From DASRAP01 sp964503275 (GTDB taxonomy: Bacteria; Gemmatimonadota; Gemmatimonadetes; Gemmatimonadales; Gemmatimonadaceae): a DNA stretch of 64,000 bases. The stretch covers positions 1 to 64,000 of the forward strand of contig CAZCZO010000008.1 of assembly GCA_964503275.1 (NCBI GenBank), read 5' to 3'. The position numbers were made by a program, and so were the translations under genes. Below, piece after piece: positions 50,347 through 59,519 of the stretch. Below the pieces are notes generated by a model, which saw only the letters and a list, made by a program, of their open reading frames with translations, was not told the DNA's origin and did not search any database. The number at the start of each line of letters is the position of its first letter. The stretch's first letter is position 1.

Positions 50347-50928
50347 ATGACGTTGCGACCTGTGCTGGCGATGCTGACCATGGGCCTGCTGATGGTGGCA
50401 CCCGCCGCCGCCTTGGCGCAGGGGCCATCGACGGTGATCCTGGTCCGACATGCGGAGAAGGCGGCGGAGCCGGCGGCTGATCCCATGCTCTCCGAGGCCG
50501 GCCTGGTCCGTGCCGCTGCGCTGCGCGATGCGCTGGCAGGCGCTGGCGTGGGGGCGATCATCGCGACACCGACCGCGCGGACGCGCGTGACCGCGTTCCC
50601 GCTCGCCACGGCCCTCGGCATCACGGTCGATACCACTGCGATGCCGCGGAACGTCGCCGCCCACGCGGCCGAGGTCGCTGCAGCGGTCCGCGCACGCTCG
50701 GAGCAGACGGTGCTGGTGGTCGGCCACAGCAACACGATCCCGGCGATCCTCGCCGCGCTCGGTGGTCCGCGGCTCCCCGATCTCTGCGACGGCGAATACG
50801 ATCATCTGTTCATCGTGCAGCTGCGGCCCGCCGCCGAGCCGAAGGTCATTCGCGCGCGCTACGGGGCGCCGGTGACGGACGCCGGGTGCACCCCGATGCG
50901 CTCAGGCGCGGCACCCGCCGCGCGCTGA
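50347..50928 (+). CDS. Exported SixA-like histidine phosphatase
   Basis: The 193-residue protein has a signal peptide ending near residue 25 (AALAQ). The RHE-like phosphatase motif is VILVRHAEKAAEPAADP, with the phosphoacceptor His, and a second catalytic His is in VVGHSNTIPAIL. Mature length is near that of SixA, but an exported location argues for a periplasmic phosphomonoesterase. A ribosome binding site (GGAGAG, seven bases) precedes the ATG. Confidence 0.88.
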   Translation: MTLRPVLAMLTMGLLMVAPAAALAQGPSTVILVRHAEKAAEPAADPMLSEAGLVRAAALRDALAGAGVGAIIATPTARTRVTAFPLATALGITVDTTAMPRNVAAHAAEVAAAVRARSEQTVLVVGHSNTIPAILAALGGPRLPDLCDGEYDHLFIVQLRPAAEPKVIRARYGAPVTDAGCTPMRSGAAPAAR

Positions 50929-50942
50929 GCGCGGTCGCTCAG
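50925..50942. terminator. Palindrome holding both stop codons of a convergent pair
   Basis: CTGAGCG (50925-50931) and CGCTCAG (50936-50942) are perfect inverted repeats with a four-base loop. The phosphatase TGA and the outer-membrane protein stop lie in the two arms. Confidence 0.55.
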
Positions 50943-51463
50943 AAGCGGAACAAGCCCAGTGAGGCGCCCAGCTGCACCCACTGGAAGCGCCCCATGAACT
51001 TCAGCTGCGCTGAGATGTCGACCGACCCCGCACGGTAGCCCAGCGTGGGGAGCAGGCCGATCTCCGTCTCTTCGCGCTGCCACTTCCCCTCGGCGTCCTG
51101 CGCCAGGATGCGATACCAGCCGAAGTCCGTGGCGAGGTACGGGCCACGGGGCTTCTCCGTCGCGCTCGACAAGAAGGTGCGCGCGCCCAGGGTCACGCCC
51201 GTGATGTCGAGATCGCGCCGACGATCGCCGGCCTCCGGAGCGCGGCCCATGTACCGCGCCAGCGAGAGGCCGCTCAGCACGGACCAGCGCGGGTCGAGCG
51301 CGTACTCCACCTGCATCACGCCGCCGAAGCCCGTGCTGGCGCGGTTGGCGAGTTCGCCGGCCGGCGCATTCACCGTCGCCCCGAAGCCGACGGTCATCAC
51401 TTGTGCGGAGAGCGACGCCGCCGTGCCGGCGAGCAGCGCGGCTCCCACGATGAGCTGACGCAT
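50939..51463 (-). CDS. Outer-membrane beta-barrel protein
   Basis: The 174-residue protein has a signal peptide ending near residue 21 (ASLSAQ). Amphipathic strands alternate through its length, with FGGVMQVEYALDPRWSVLSGL typical of small barrels, and the ending LGASLGLFRF has the terminal Phe recognised by the Bam complex. The length suits eight strands. It overlaps the gamma-glutamyltransferase stop as TGATG, so it is the last gene of that operon. Confidence 0.82.
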   Translation of the reverse strand: MRQLIVGAALLAGTAASLSAQVMTVGFGATVNAPAGELANRASTGFGGVMQVEYALDPRWSVLSGLSLARYMGRAPEAGDRRRDLDITGVTLGARTFLSSATEKPRGPYLATDFGWYRILAQDAEGKWQREETEIGLLPTLGYRAGSVDISAQLKFMGRFQWVQLGASLGLFRF

Positions 51464-53313
51464 CACCACGCGATCCCGTAGTCTTCGCCGTGATTCGAGA
51501 CGGCACCCCACATGGTGCCGTGCTTGCGATCGAACCAGATGGCGGTGATGGGGCCGGAGGTCCGTTCCCCGAACTGCAAGGTATACCCCATCTTCACGAG
51601 TTCGCTCCGCACCCAGGGTGGCGTGAGGTCCTGCACCAGCATGCGTCCGGGCTGTGCCGTGTGATCGCCGAAGGAATTGCGCATCTGGAAGGAGTTCATG
51701 TTCGGGGCCTCAGCGGCCTGCTGCGGCGTCATCCCGAACTCGACGACGTTCAGGAAGAACTGCAGCAGGTTCTGATCCTGCGAGTCGCCGCCCTGCACCG
51801 AGAAGGCCATCCACGGCAGCCCGTCCTTCAGGGCGAGCGTCGGCGTGAGGGTCACGCGCGGGCGCTTCCCGGGCGCCACGACGTTGAAGGGATTCTCGCG
51901 CGCATCGAGCACGAAGGACTGCATGCGCTGACTGAGTCCGATCCCGGTGCGCCCCGCGATCACCGCCGGGATCCACCCGCCGCTCGGCGTGATCGACACG
52001 ACCCAGCCCGCGGAGTCCGCCGCCTGGATGGAGGTCGTGCCGGCATAGAAGGCGTCGTCCCACGACGTCGCATCGCTGCCGCCGCTGCGCCGCGCGGTGT
52101 CGGCCTTGGGCGGCCACTGCTTGAGGTACTCGAGGAACGGGTTCTGCTCGCCCTGATACGGGTACGGATCGCCCGGCGCGACCGTGCTGTCGTTGCGATC
52201 CTGGCGCATGGTCGAGGCGCGATACTTCGCATACTCCTTGCTCAGCAGGCCCTTGATCGGCGTGGCCGGCGGGAACGCCGGATCGCCGTAGTAGAAGTCG
52301 CGGTCGGCGAACGCCATCGAGATCGCCTGATACACCGTGTGCAGGTACCGGGCGCTGTTGAACCCCATCCCCTTGAGGTCGAAGGTCTCGAGGATGTTCA
52401 GCGCTTGGAGCATGGCCGGCCCCTGCTGCCACTCCTGCAGCTTGTACACGCTGATGCCCTTGTAGTCCACGGAGAGTGGCGTCTCGATCTTCACGCGCCA
52501 ATTCGCGAGGTCCTCGCGCGTGAACAGGCCGCCATCCTCCTGCACGCCACGCACGATCTCGGCGGCGATGTCGCCGTTGTAGAAGCGGTCGTACGCGGCA
52601 CGGATGGCCGCCGCGCGATCCTTGCCCGCGCGCTTCGCCTGCGCCTCCGCCTCGACCAGTTTGCGCAGCGTCGCCGCGAGGTCGGGTTGCCGGAAGATCT
52701 CACCCGCGGCCGGCGCTTCGCGGGTCGCGCCTTCGCCCGCGTGCGGCAGGAACACCGTCGGCGAGTACTTCCACTCCTTGATCCGGCGCTTGTTCGACTC
52801 CATCGAGTTGGCCGTTTGCGCGTCGATGGGATATCCCTCGGCGAGCTGGATCGCGGGTGCGAGCACCTGCGCGAGCGACATCGTCCCGTACTCGGCGAGC
52901 ATCACCATGAGGCCGCCCGGCGTACCCGGCGTGGTCGCGGCCAGCGGACCGAACTCGGGTGGATGCGAGAATCCCTTCGCCTTGAAGAACTCCGGCGTGG
53001 CGCCCGTGGGGGCGACGCCCAGCGCATTGATGCCGATGACCTGCTTGGTCTTGGGGTTGTAAATGAGCGCCTGTGTCTCGCCGCCCCAGCTCAGGACGTC
53101 GAACATCGTCGCGCCCGCGGCGAGCATGGCGGCGGCCGCGTCCACCGCATTGCCGCCCTGCTGGAAGATCATCGCGCCGGCCGCGGCACTGAGTGGCTTG
53201 CCGGTCAGCGCGACCCAGTGACGGCCGTGCAGCGGCGGGCGCTGCGTGGCCTGTGCCAGGCCGGTCGAGGCCACTGCGACGAGGAGCAACGTGGAGCGGA
53301 GCAACGTGCGCAT
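51463..53313 (-). CDS. ggt: Gamma-glutamyltransferase
   Basis: The 616-residue precursor has a signal peptide ending near residue 21 (TGLAQ). The large-subunit part has FQQGGNAVDAAAAMLAAG and GTPGGLMVMLAEYGTM. The autoprocessing site appears as AGTTSIQAADSAGWVVSI, in which the second Thr would become the N-terminal nucleophile of the small subunit; the usual next residues HF/HY are SI here. Later SITPSGGW replaces the typical oxyanion stretch. It acts on periplasmic glutathione or gamma-glutamyl peptides. Activity is likely but the altered pocket leaves specificity open. Confidence 0.9.
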   Translation of the reverse strand: MRTLLRSTLLLVAVASTGLAQATQRPPLHGRHWVALTGKPLSAAAGAMIFQQGGNAVDAAAAMLAAGATMFDVLSWGGETQALIYNPKTKQVIGINALGVAPTGATPEFFKAKGFSHPPEFGPLAATTPGTPGGLMVMLAEYGTMSLAQVLAPAIQLAEGYPIDAQTANSMESNKRRIKEWKYSPTVFLPHAGEGATREAPAAGEIFRQPDLAATLRKLVEAEAQAKRAGKDRAAAIRAAYDRFYNGDIAAEIVRGVQEDGGLFTREDLANWRVKIETPLSVDYKGISVYKLQEWQQGPAMLQALNILETFDLKGMGFNSARYLHTVYQAISMAFADRDFYYGDPAFPPATPIKGLLSKEYAKYRASTMRQDRNDSTVAPGDPYPYQGEQNPFLEYLKQWPPKADTARRSGGSDATSWDDAFYAGTTSIQAADSAGWVVSITPSGGWIPAVIAGRTGIGLSQRMQSFVLDARENPFNVVAPGKRPRVTLTPTLALKDGLPWMAFSVQGGDSQDQNLLQFFLNVVEFGMTPQQAAEAPNMNSFQMRNSFGDHTAQPGRMLVQDLTPPWVRSELVKMGYTLQFGERTSGPITAIWFDRKHGTMWGAVSNHGEDYGIAW

Positions 53314-53330
53314 CGGGATCACCGTTGGGG

Positions 53331-53822
53331 TCAGAGCCAGCGAGGGGTGAGGCGACGATACGCGTCGTAGGCGTCGCCGAAGGTCGTCATGAGGTATCGC
53401 TCTTCGCGCCGGACCTGCAGGCGGTCGAGCAAGAGCCAGGTGACCGGCACCAGCAGGAGCACCCAGGCGTTGCCGATCAGCCACGCGATGCTCAGTTGGC
53501 CGAGCAGGAAGGACACGTACACCGGGTTGCGTGAGCGCGCGAACACGCCGGTCGTGATGAGTTGCCGCGTCGCCTTCCAGGGCTCGATCGCCGTCGAGGC
53601 GCGGCGAAAGGTGCGCGCCGCCGTGATGAGCAGCGCGAGCGCGATCACGCCCGTGGTCCCACCGACGAGCAACGCCAGCGGGCCGCGGGGCAGTCCCAGC
53701 GGCGCCGCGCGGCCCAGCAGCTCGGCGAGCGCGATCACCGCGATCGGATACGTCGGCGGTGGGACGAGCATGCCCGCGGCGGGACGCCGTGGCGCGCGGT
53801 CCGGGGCAGAGGAGGAAGGCAC
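53331..53822 (-). CDS. ICMT/PEMT-like membrane methyltransferase
   Basis: The 163-residue protein has three to four hydrophobic helices. The C-terminal part has TTGVFARSRNPVYVSFLLGQ and RREERYLMTTFGDAYDAYRR, the pattern of isoprenylcysteine carboxyl methyltransferase-like proteins. They bind SAM and methylate a membrane-associated substrate, which is unknown in bacteria. The GTG start at 53822 is selected because CATATT lies exactly six bases before it; an internal ATG at 53771 is possible. Seventeen bases separate it from ggt. Confidence 0.82.
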   Translation of the reverse strand: MPSSSAPDRAPRRPAAGMLVPPPTYPIAVIALAELLGRAAPLGLPRGPLALLVGGTTGVIALALLITAARTFRRASTAIEPWKATRQLITTGVFARSRNPVYVSFLLGQLSIAWLIGNAWVLLLVPVTWLLLDRLQVRREERYLMTTFGDAYDAYRRLTPRWL

Positions 53823-53828
53823 GACCCT

Positions 53829-53834
53829 AATATG
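53829..53834 (-). promoter_or_regulatory. CATATT -10-like element, leaderless GTG start
   Basis: On the minus strand CATATT, then six bases (agggtc), then GTG. It drives the ICMT-ggt-outer-membrane protein operon. Confidence 0.5.
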
Positions 53835-53860
53835 CGCGTCCGGACCCGCCCGGCGCACGG

Positions 53861-53889
53861 TTGACCCACCGCGGTCGATGGTCGATTAT
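53861..53889 (+). promoter_or_regulatory. MscS-gene promoter
   Basis: TTGACC (53861-53866) and GATTAT (53884-53889) are separated by 17 bases, and the ATG is five bases farther on. This is the best -35/-10 pair among the leaderless candidates in the window. Confidence 0.65.
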
Positions 53890-53894
53890 GCGAA

Positions 53895-55475
53895 ATGTCC
53901 CTGCCTACCGCTCTCGGAGTCTGCTGGCTGATCGTCGTCGGCGCAGCAGGCGCACAGGTCCCCACCACGGCGGCGCCCGCAGACTCCACTGCGGTGGCGG
54001 CGCCCACGGTCGATCCCCGCTCGCCACGGTCGGCGGTGACGGAGTACCTGACGCTCACGCGCCGGGGTGACTTCGCCGCGGCGGCGCGGTTCTTCCCCGA
54101 ACAGTCCCCCGACGCCGGCGCCGAGTTGGCCCGGCGGCTGAAGGTGGTCCTCGATCGGCATCTGTGGGTCGACCTCGAGCTGCTCTCGCCCCGCGCAGAG
54201 GGTGACACCGCCGACGGCCTGCCGCGCGATCGCGAGCGCATCGGGGCGGTACCGGGTCCGCAGGGCGAGGACGAGCCCGTGCAACTGAGCCGGATCCGCA
54301 CGGACGATGGTTTCGTGTGGGTCTTCTCCGGGGTCACCGCCGCCCGCGTGGACGTGTGGTTCGACTCCCTCGCTGATCACTGGCTACGGCAGCACATCCC
54401 CCTTGGGCTGCAGCGTCCGGGTCCGCTCGGCGTCGAGTTCTGGCAGTGGGGGCTCGTCCTCGGGCTCATCCCGCTGGCGATCCTGCTCTCGTACCTCGCG
54501 GCGAGCCTGACAGCGCTGGTGCTGCATCGACTTTCCTCGCGCACCGAGACGACCCTCGACGACGCCATCATCGCCCGCACGCGTGGGCCGGTGCGCGCGA
54601 TCTGGACCACGATACTGTTCCGCATCCTGATCGAGTTCGTGGGCCTGCCGCTGGGCGTTGAGCAGACGGTCGGGCTGATGACCCGGTCGCTGAGCGTCGC
54701 GTTCGTGACCTGGCTGGTGTTGCGGATCATTGCGGTGCTCGAGAAGGAGCTTCCCGCCTCAGCGTGGGCGGCCGAGCGCGCCGAGATGAAGGCGATCATC
54801 CCGCTGGTCGGCCGCGTGGCCCGGGTCTTCGTGTTCGCGCTCGGGGCCATCGGGATCGTCGCGCAGTTCGGATACTCCGTGGCCACGCTGGTGGCCGGTC
54901 TGGGCATCGGAGGCATCGCAGTCGCGCTCGCGTCGCAGAAGACCCTCGAGCATGTGTTCGGCTCCGTGGCGCTGGGACTCGATCAGCCGATCCGCGTCGG
55001 CGATTGGATCCGCGTGGGCGCGGTCGAGGGCACCGTCGAGCAGATCGGCCTGCGCTCCACGCGGCTGCGCACCATCGAGCGCAGTGTGGTGAGCATCCCC
55101 AACGGACAGTTGGCCGAGCAGCAGACCGAGAACGTCGGGCAGCGCGAGCGCATCGCACTGCGCACGACGATCGGACTCGAGTACGGCACGACGGTGGCGC
55201 AGCTGCGGGCGGTGCGCGACGACATCGAAGCGCTGCTGCGCGCTGAGCCCAAGGTGTGGCCCGACCGCGTGATCGTCAGCTTCGCGAAGTTCGGGGCCTA
55301 CTCCCTCGACATCGAGGTGATCGCCTGGATCCAGACCACGCAGATCGACGAGTTCCGTGAGGTGCGACAGACCCTGTTCTTCGCGATGATGCAGATCGTC
55401 GAGCGGCACGGCTGTGCCTTCGCGTTCCCGACCCAGACGGTCCACGTCGTGCCGTCGCAGGCGCCGACGCCCTAG
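53895..55475 (+). CDS. MscS-family mechanosensitive channel
   Basis: The 526-residue protein has a signal-like N-terminus ending near residue 20 (GAAGAQ) and a periplasmic domain of about 150 residues. Several transmembrane helices follow. The pore-lining helix and beta domain show VATLVAGLGIGGIAVALASQ and VGDWIRVGAVEGTVEQIGLR, the classic MscS signatures. The channel opens under membrane tension to release solutes during hypo-osmotic shock. The N-terminal periplasmic domain is larger than in small MscS and is not recognised. The predicted promoter gives a leaderless mRNA. Confidence 0.93.
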   Translation: MSLPTALGVCWLIVVGAAGAQVPTTAAPADSTAVAAPTVDPRSPRSAVTEYLTLTRRGDFAAAARFFPEQSPDAGAELARRLKVVLDRHLWVDLELLSPRAEGDTADGLPRDRERIGAVPGPQGEDEPVQLSRIRTDDGFVWVFSGVTAARVDVWFDSLADHWLRQHIPLGLQRPGPLGVEFWQWGLVLGLIPLAILLSYLAASLTALVLHRLSSRTETTLDDAIIARTRGPVRAIWTTILFRILIEFVGLPLGVEQTVGLMTRSLSVAFVTWLVLRIIAVLEKELPASAWAAERAEMKAIIPLVGRVARVFVFALGAIGIVAQFGYSVATLVAGLGIGGIAVALASQKTLEHVFGSVALGLDQPIRVGDWIRVGAVEGTVEQIGLRSTRLRTIERSVVSIPNGQLAEQQTENVGQRERIALRTTIGLEYGTTVAQLRAVRDDIEALLRAEPKVWPDRVIVSFAKFGAYSLDIEVIAWIQTTQIDEFREVRQTLFFAMMQIVERHGCAFAFPTQTVHVVPSQAPTP

Positions 55476-55487
55476 GCGCAGCGCAGC

Positions 55488-56873
55488 TCACGGCGTCGCG
55501 GGCACGCGCCGTTCGCTGAGAGCGACGCCGACATACAGCGTGACGGCGGCCGCCAGCGACAGCAGGAACGGCGTCGCCAGCGCGGCGATGGTCGCGGCCA
55601 CGTAGGCCAGCAGACCACCGAGCAAGGCCGCGATGGCGGCCCGCGGCCCGCCGAAGCGCGTGAACAGCGCGAAGCACACCGTCACCAGCACGCCCGCGCT
55701 CCCGAACGCCGACGCCATCTCGACCAACGCGAACACACCCTCGGCGTGCCGCGCCAACCACCACGCCACCACGCCGCCGAGGACCACCAAGCCCCGCGTC
55801 ACGCGCACACGGGTGCGTGCGGTGGGTGATGCGAGCTGCGGCAGGATCAGGTTGTGCGCACCGAGCCCGCCGGCGATCAGCAGGGTGCTGTCGACGGTCG
55901 AGAGGATCGCCGAGACCAGTCCACCCGCGAACACGATATACAGCCAGCCCGGCAGCACCGTCCGCGCGAGGGTCGGGATCACCTGCTCGGCGTCGGCGAG
56001 GTCGAGGCCGAACGCGGGGCCGGCCAACAGCGCCAGCACGATGGGAATGGACCCGACCAGCAGGTAGAGCGAGCCAGCCGCCAGCGTGGCGCCCCGCGCG
56101 ACACCCGCTGAGCGCGAAGCGATGATGCGCGAGATGAGCTCGGTGGCGACGACGGACCCGCAGATCGGGATGGCCCAGGCCTCGAGCAGCTCCCACCACG
56201 GCATCGCCGCGGGCCGCTGCAACGCGATCGCATCGGCTGAGGCGATCAAGGTCGCGGCACCCGACACGCCGCCGACATAGTGCAGGACCACGGCCAGCAG
56301 TGCGAGCAGCGACACGGTGACCACGCCCGCCTGGATCAGATCGGTGACGGCGTCGGCGAGCATCCCGCCGACCACGGTGTAGGCGACGACGATCGCCGCC
56401 GCGATGAACAGCCCCGTCTCGAAGGACAGGGCCGTCCCACTCACCGTGATCACCTGTCCGAAGGCCCGCAGCTGTGCCGCGGCCCAGAGGATCGATGGCG
56501 GGATGAGGATCACCGCAGCGACCCGCTCGACGCTCACGCCATAGCGCTCGCGGTAGAGGTCGGCGAGCGTGGTGAAGCGTCGCCGCCAGATGGGCACGGC
56601 GAACACCGCGCCCGTCAGCAGGATGCAGAGCCCGTACCCGAAGGGCTCGACCGTCGCGAGTGACAAGCCGTCGGCATGGACCAACGCCGCGCCGCCCACG
56701 ATGGTCTCCGCGCCGAACCATGTCGCGAAGATGCTCGCCGTCGCCAGCCATGGACCCAAGCGCCGCCCGGCGACCAGGTAGTCGTCGAGCGTCGCGATAC
56801 GACGCGACACGATGATCCCGATCACGAACTGCACGACCAGGAACGCCGCGATCGCTCCGAGCAGCGGCGTCAC
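55488..56873 (-). CDS. Sodium:solute symporter (SSS family)
   Basis: The 461-residue membrane protein has about 13 transmembrane helices. It shows GRRLGPWLATASIFATWFG at helix 2, the SSS motif region around GGLVSAILSTVDSTLLIAGG and the typical loop VYTVVGGMLADAVTDLIQAG (as YTVVGGMLADAVTDL). These transporters couple sodium to uptake of sugars, amino acids, proline or acetate; substrate cannot be told. It is encoded next to an MscS channel, which might link both to osmotic balance, by inference. Confidence 0.93.
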   Translation of the reverse strand: MTPLLGAIAAFLVVQFVIGIIVSRRIATLDDYLVAGRRLGPWLATASIFATWFGAETIVGGAALVHADGLSLATVEPFGYGLCILLTGAVFAVPIWRRRFTTLADLYRERYGVSVERVAAVILIPPSILWAAAQLRAFGQVITVSGTALSFETGLFIAAAIVVAYTVVGGMLADAVTDLIQAGVVTVSLLALLAVVLHYVGGVSGAATLIASADAIALQRPAAMPWWELLEAWAIPICGSVVATELISRIIASRSAGVARGATLAAGSLYLLVGSIPIVLALLAGPAFGLDLADAEQVIPTLARTVLPGWLYIVFAGGLVSAILSTVDSTLLIAGGLGAHNLILPQLASPTARTRVRVTRGLVVLGGVVAWWLARHAEGVFALVEMASAFGSAGVLVTVCFALFTRFGGPRAAIAALLGGLLAYVAATIAALATPFLLSLAAAVTLYVGVALSERRVPATP

Positions 56874-56888
56874 CGCGCCAAGGGACCG

Positions 56889-57671
56889 TCAGGGCTCACG
56901 GAGGAATGGTAATTCCTGACGCAGATCGAGGAGGGCGCGCGCGGCCCCCTCGTGGATGGCGGTCGCGTGCTGGGACTCGATCGCGATGGTCTGCCCGCTC
57001 GGCGTCTCGAACTGTGTCGGGAAGCTCCGAGGATCGCGGTCGAAGAGCCGCGCGACCATCACGACCGCCGCCGCGTACGTGCCGACCACCGAGGGGTGGA
57101 AGCGGTCCTCATCGTACAGCGGAACCGTGGGGTCGATCGCCCATGTCTGCTGCCAGGCGTCGCCGACCGGGAACAGGATCCCGTCGACCGCGCGGGCGGC
57201 GGCGCGATACGAGGCGCTCACGTTCGGGAAGTCGAAGGACCGCCCCTCGCTCGGCCACACCGCATAGAGCGCGGGCACGCCCCCTGCGCGTCGGATCACG
57301 GTGTTCCAGGTGACGGTCCACTCCCGCAGGTAGATCTGGCTCTCGGGCAGGGCCGAGGGGCCCTGTTGCAGGATGACGACATCGTACCCGCCACTCGCGA
57401 CGGCCTGGCGCACCGACTCGATGGCCCAGTGATCCTCGAGGCTGGTCCCCCCCATCAGCGAGGACGCGACGGTCACCTCGATGCCAAGCGCGCGACTGAG
57501 ACCCTGGACCATTCCGGGCAGGTCATTGCCCGCGGTCAGGCTGTTGCCGATGAAGAACAGACGCGACGGCGTCCCCGCACCGGCATCGGGTGCGGTGCTG
57601 TCGCGGCAGGCGCCGAGGCCCACGGTCGAGGCCAGTGCGGCGGTAACGGTGAGCTGCGTGAGGAATCGCAT
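56889..57671 (-). CDS. SGNH-family lipoprotein esterase
   Basis: The 260-residue protein has a lipobox LGAC at about residues 19-22. SGNH blocks are FFIGNSLTAGNDLP (nucleophile Ser in GNS rather than GDS), VILQQGPSALP (block III) and DRFHPSVVGTY (Asp-x-x-His pattern). It is probably an outer- or inner-membrane-tethered esterase or carbohydrate esterase. Fifteen bases separate it from the symporter, so co-transcription is likely. The start is supported by TAGCAT five bases upstream. Confidence 0.88.
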   Translation of the reverse strand: MRFLTQLTVTAALASTVGLGACRDSTAPDAGAGTPSRLFFIGNSLTAGNDLPGMVQGLSRALGIEVTVASSLMGGTSLEDHWAIESVRQAVASGGYDVVILQQGPSALPESQIYLREWTVTWNTVIRRAGGVPALYAVWPSEGRSFDFPNVSASYRAAARAVDGILFPVGDAWQQTWAIDPTVPLYDEDRFHPSVVGTYAAAVVMVARLFDRDPRSFPTQFETPSGQTIAIESQHATAIHEGAARALLDLRQELPFLREP

Positions 57672-57676
57672 GCCGA

Positions 57677-57682
57677 ATGCTA
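57677..57682 (-). promoter_or_regulatory. TAGCAT -10-like element before the SGNH lipoprotein
   Basis: TAGCAT, five bases, then ATG on the minus strand; no ribosome binding site. It fits the leaderless pattern with one base less than usual. Confidence 0.4.
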
Positions 57683-57779
57683 CGACGTCGTGCGTGCGGT
57701 CCCCACCACGCTGGGACCGAATGTATCGAATGCGGGGTACTCGCACTTGTCCGTGCCACGAGTGAGATTCCTCCGCGAC

Positions 57780-59252
57780 GTGTCGATCCCCCGCTCCCAC
57801 TCCGCGCTTCCTCCGCCGATCGTTACGGCCAGCGGCGTCCGGTTCCCCACCGGGTTCCACTTCGGGGTCGCGACCTCCGCGTATCAGATCGAGGGCGCGA
57901 CGACCGCGGGTGGGCGCGGCGCCTCCATCTGGGACAGCTTCGCCAAGGTGCCGGGCGCCATCGAGCGGGGCGAGAGCGGCGACCCCGCCTGCGATCACTA
58001 CCATCGCTGGGCCGACGACGTCGCACTGATGCAGGCCATGGGCGTCTCGAGCTATCGCTTCTCCATCGCGTGGCCTCGCATCCAGCCCAGCGGCAAGGGG
58101 CGGCCCAGCAAGGAAGGGATCGGTTTCTACGATCGCCTGATCGATGCGGTGCTCCAGGCCGGCATCAGGCCGTTCCCGACGCTGTACCACTGGGATCTGC
58201 CGGACGCCCTGGAGCGCGAGGGCGGCTGGCCCAAGCGGGCCACGGCGGACCGCTTCGCTGAGTATGCAGCGATCTGTGCCAAGGCATTCGGGGACCGCGT
58301 GCATGAGTGGACGCTGTTCAACGAACCCTACATCTTCGTGTCGCGGGGCTACCTCACCGGTCGCTATGCTCCTGGTCGCCGCGATCCGGAGGCGTTCATC
58401 CGCGCGGTGCACACGGTGACACTCGCGCAGGGCGATGGGTTCCGCGCGCTGCGTGCCGTGCGCCCGTCGGCGAAGGTCGGGACCGTGGTCGCGCTCTCAC
58501 CCTGCGAGCCGGCCACCGACTCGGAGGCCGACCGCGCGGCCGCCCGCGAGGCGGACGCCCTGTTCAATCTCCTGTTCCTCGACCCGGCGTTCCACGGGGG
58601 CTATCCAGGGCCCTTCGCCGAGAAGGTCAGCGCGCGGTCGCTGGGCTACACGCGAGGTGACTCCGAGCGGATGCGCACCCCGCTCGACTTCATCGGGATC
58701 AACTGCTACTACCGGCTGGTGGTCGGTGTGTCGGCCGGCACGCCGAAGCTGCCGTTCTATCTGTTGGCCGGGCAGGGGGACATCCGCACCGCCGGCGGAC
58801 ACGCCATTCCGGGCGCGTCCAAGCGGGTGCGCGTCGTCGAGAGCTCGTTCGGACGCCGCGACGGCCCGCGTACCGAGATGGACTGGGAGGTGTGGCCGCA
58901 GGCGCTCTACGACGTCATCATGCGCATGACCAGGCGCTACGGACCGATCCCCATCGAAGTCGCGGAGAGCGGCTGCGCCTTCGCGGACGAGGTCAGCCCC
59001 GACGGTCTGGTGCACGACGAAGCGCGCCGGCAGTACCACCGCGAACACCTGCTCCGGGTGGCTGAGGCGATGCGCGACGGGGCCGATGTGCGGAGCTACC
59101 ACGCCTGGAGCTTCATGGACAACTTCGAGTGGGCGTCGGGGTATCGGCCACGCTTCGGCATCGTGCACGTGGACTACCGGACCCAGCGCCGCACGCTCAA
59201 GGACTCCGGGGCCTGGTACGCGGACGTCTGTCGGACCCGCGTCGTTCCGTAG
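57780..59252 (+). CDS. GH1 beta-glucosidase/beta-glycosidase
   Basis: About 490 residues. The GH1 layout is clear: FPTGFHFGVATSAYQIEGAT, YRFSIAWPRIQPSG, the acid/base in TLFNEPYIF, GINCYYRLVV and the aglycone motif HAWSFMDNFEWASGY. The nucleophile Glu is present in EVAESG, where most members have (I/V)TENG. It hydrolyses beta-glucosides or related beta-glycosides; the absence of a signal peptide suggests a cytoplasmic location. Start codon is uncertain: GTG at 57780 is used, with GTG at 57762 and 57753 as alternatives. Confidence 0.93.
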   Translation: MSIPRSHSALPPPIVTASGVRFPTGFHFGVATSAYQIEGATTAGGRGASIWDSFAKVPGAIERGESGDPACDHYHRWADDVALMQAMGVSSYRFSIAWPRIQPSGKGRPSKEGIGFYDRLIDAVLQAGIRPFPTLYHWDLPDALEREGGWPKRATADRFAEYAAICAKAFGDRVHEWTLFNEPYIFVSRGYLTGRYAPGRRDPEAFIRAVHTVTLAQGDGFRALRAVRPSAKVGTVVALSPCEPATDSEADRAAAREADALFNLLFLDPAFHGGYPGPFAEKVSARSLGYTRGDSERMRTPLDFIGINCYYRLVVGVSAGTPKLPFYLLAGQGDIRTAGGHAIPGASKRVRVVESSFGRRDGPRTEMDWEVWPQALYDVIMRMTRRYGPIPIEVAESGCAFADEVSPDGLVHDEARRQYHREHLLRVAEAMRDGADVRSYHAWSFMDNFEWASGYRPRFGIVHVDYRTQRRTLKDSGAWYADVCRTRVVP

Positions 59253-59321
59253 GGCGATTCACGGTTCGCGGGTCAGCTGCCGATACTCGAGGGCAACCCT
59301 TCTGATGCTGAGGTGCCCACT

Positions 59322-59519
59322 ATGACCAACAATGTCGGGAATGCGGACAAGGTCGTCCGCGTGATCGTCGGACTCGGCGTGCTCTCGCTCTTCTTCGTGC
59401 TCGACGGCGTCCAGCGCTACGTCGCGGTGATCGGCCTCGTGCCACTGTTCACAGCGGCGTCGGGCTACTGCCCACTCTACACGGTGCTGGGCGTCAACAC
59501 CTGCGCGCGGAAGCCCTAG
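59322..59519 (+). CDS. DUF2892 small membrane protein
   Basis: The 65-residue protein has the DUF2892 pattern: NNVGNADKVVRVIVGLGVLS, two transmembrane helices and SGYCPLYTVLGVNTC near the C-terminus, with two cysteines. The family is often linked with rhodanese-type sulphur transferases. Here it converges with msrA, sharing the CTAG that holds both stop codons. Function unknown. Confidence 0.88.
   Translation: MTNNVGNADKVVRVIVGLGVLSLFFVLDGVQRYVAVIGLVPLFTAASGYCPLYTVLGVNTCARKP

Noticed and set aside
51490..53370. A 626-codon plus-strand frame opposite gamma-glutamyltransferase
   Set aside because: Same cause: an antisense shadow rich in Arg, Gly and His, with no domain; the minus strand carries the enzyme.
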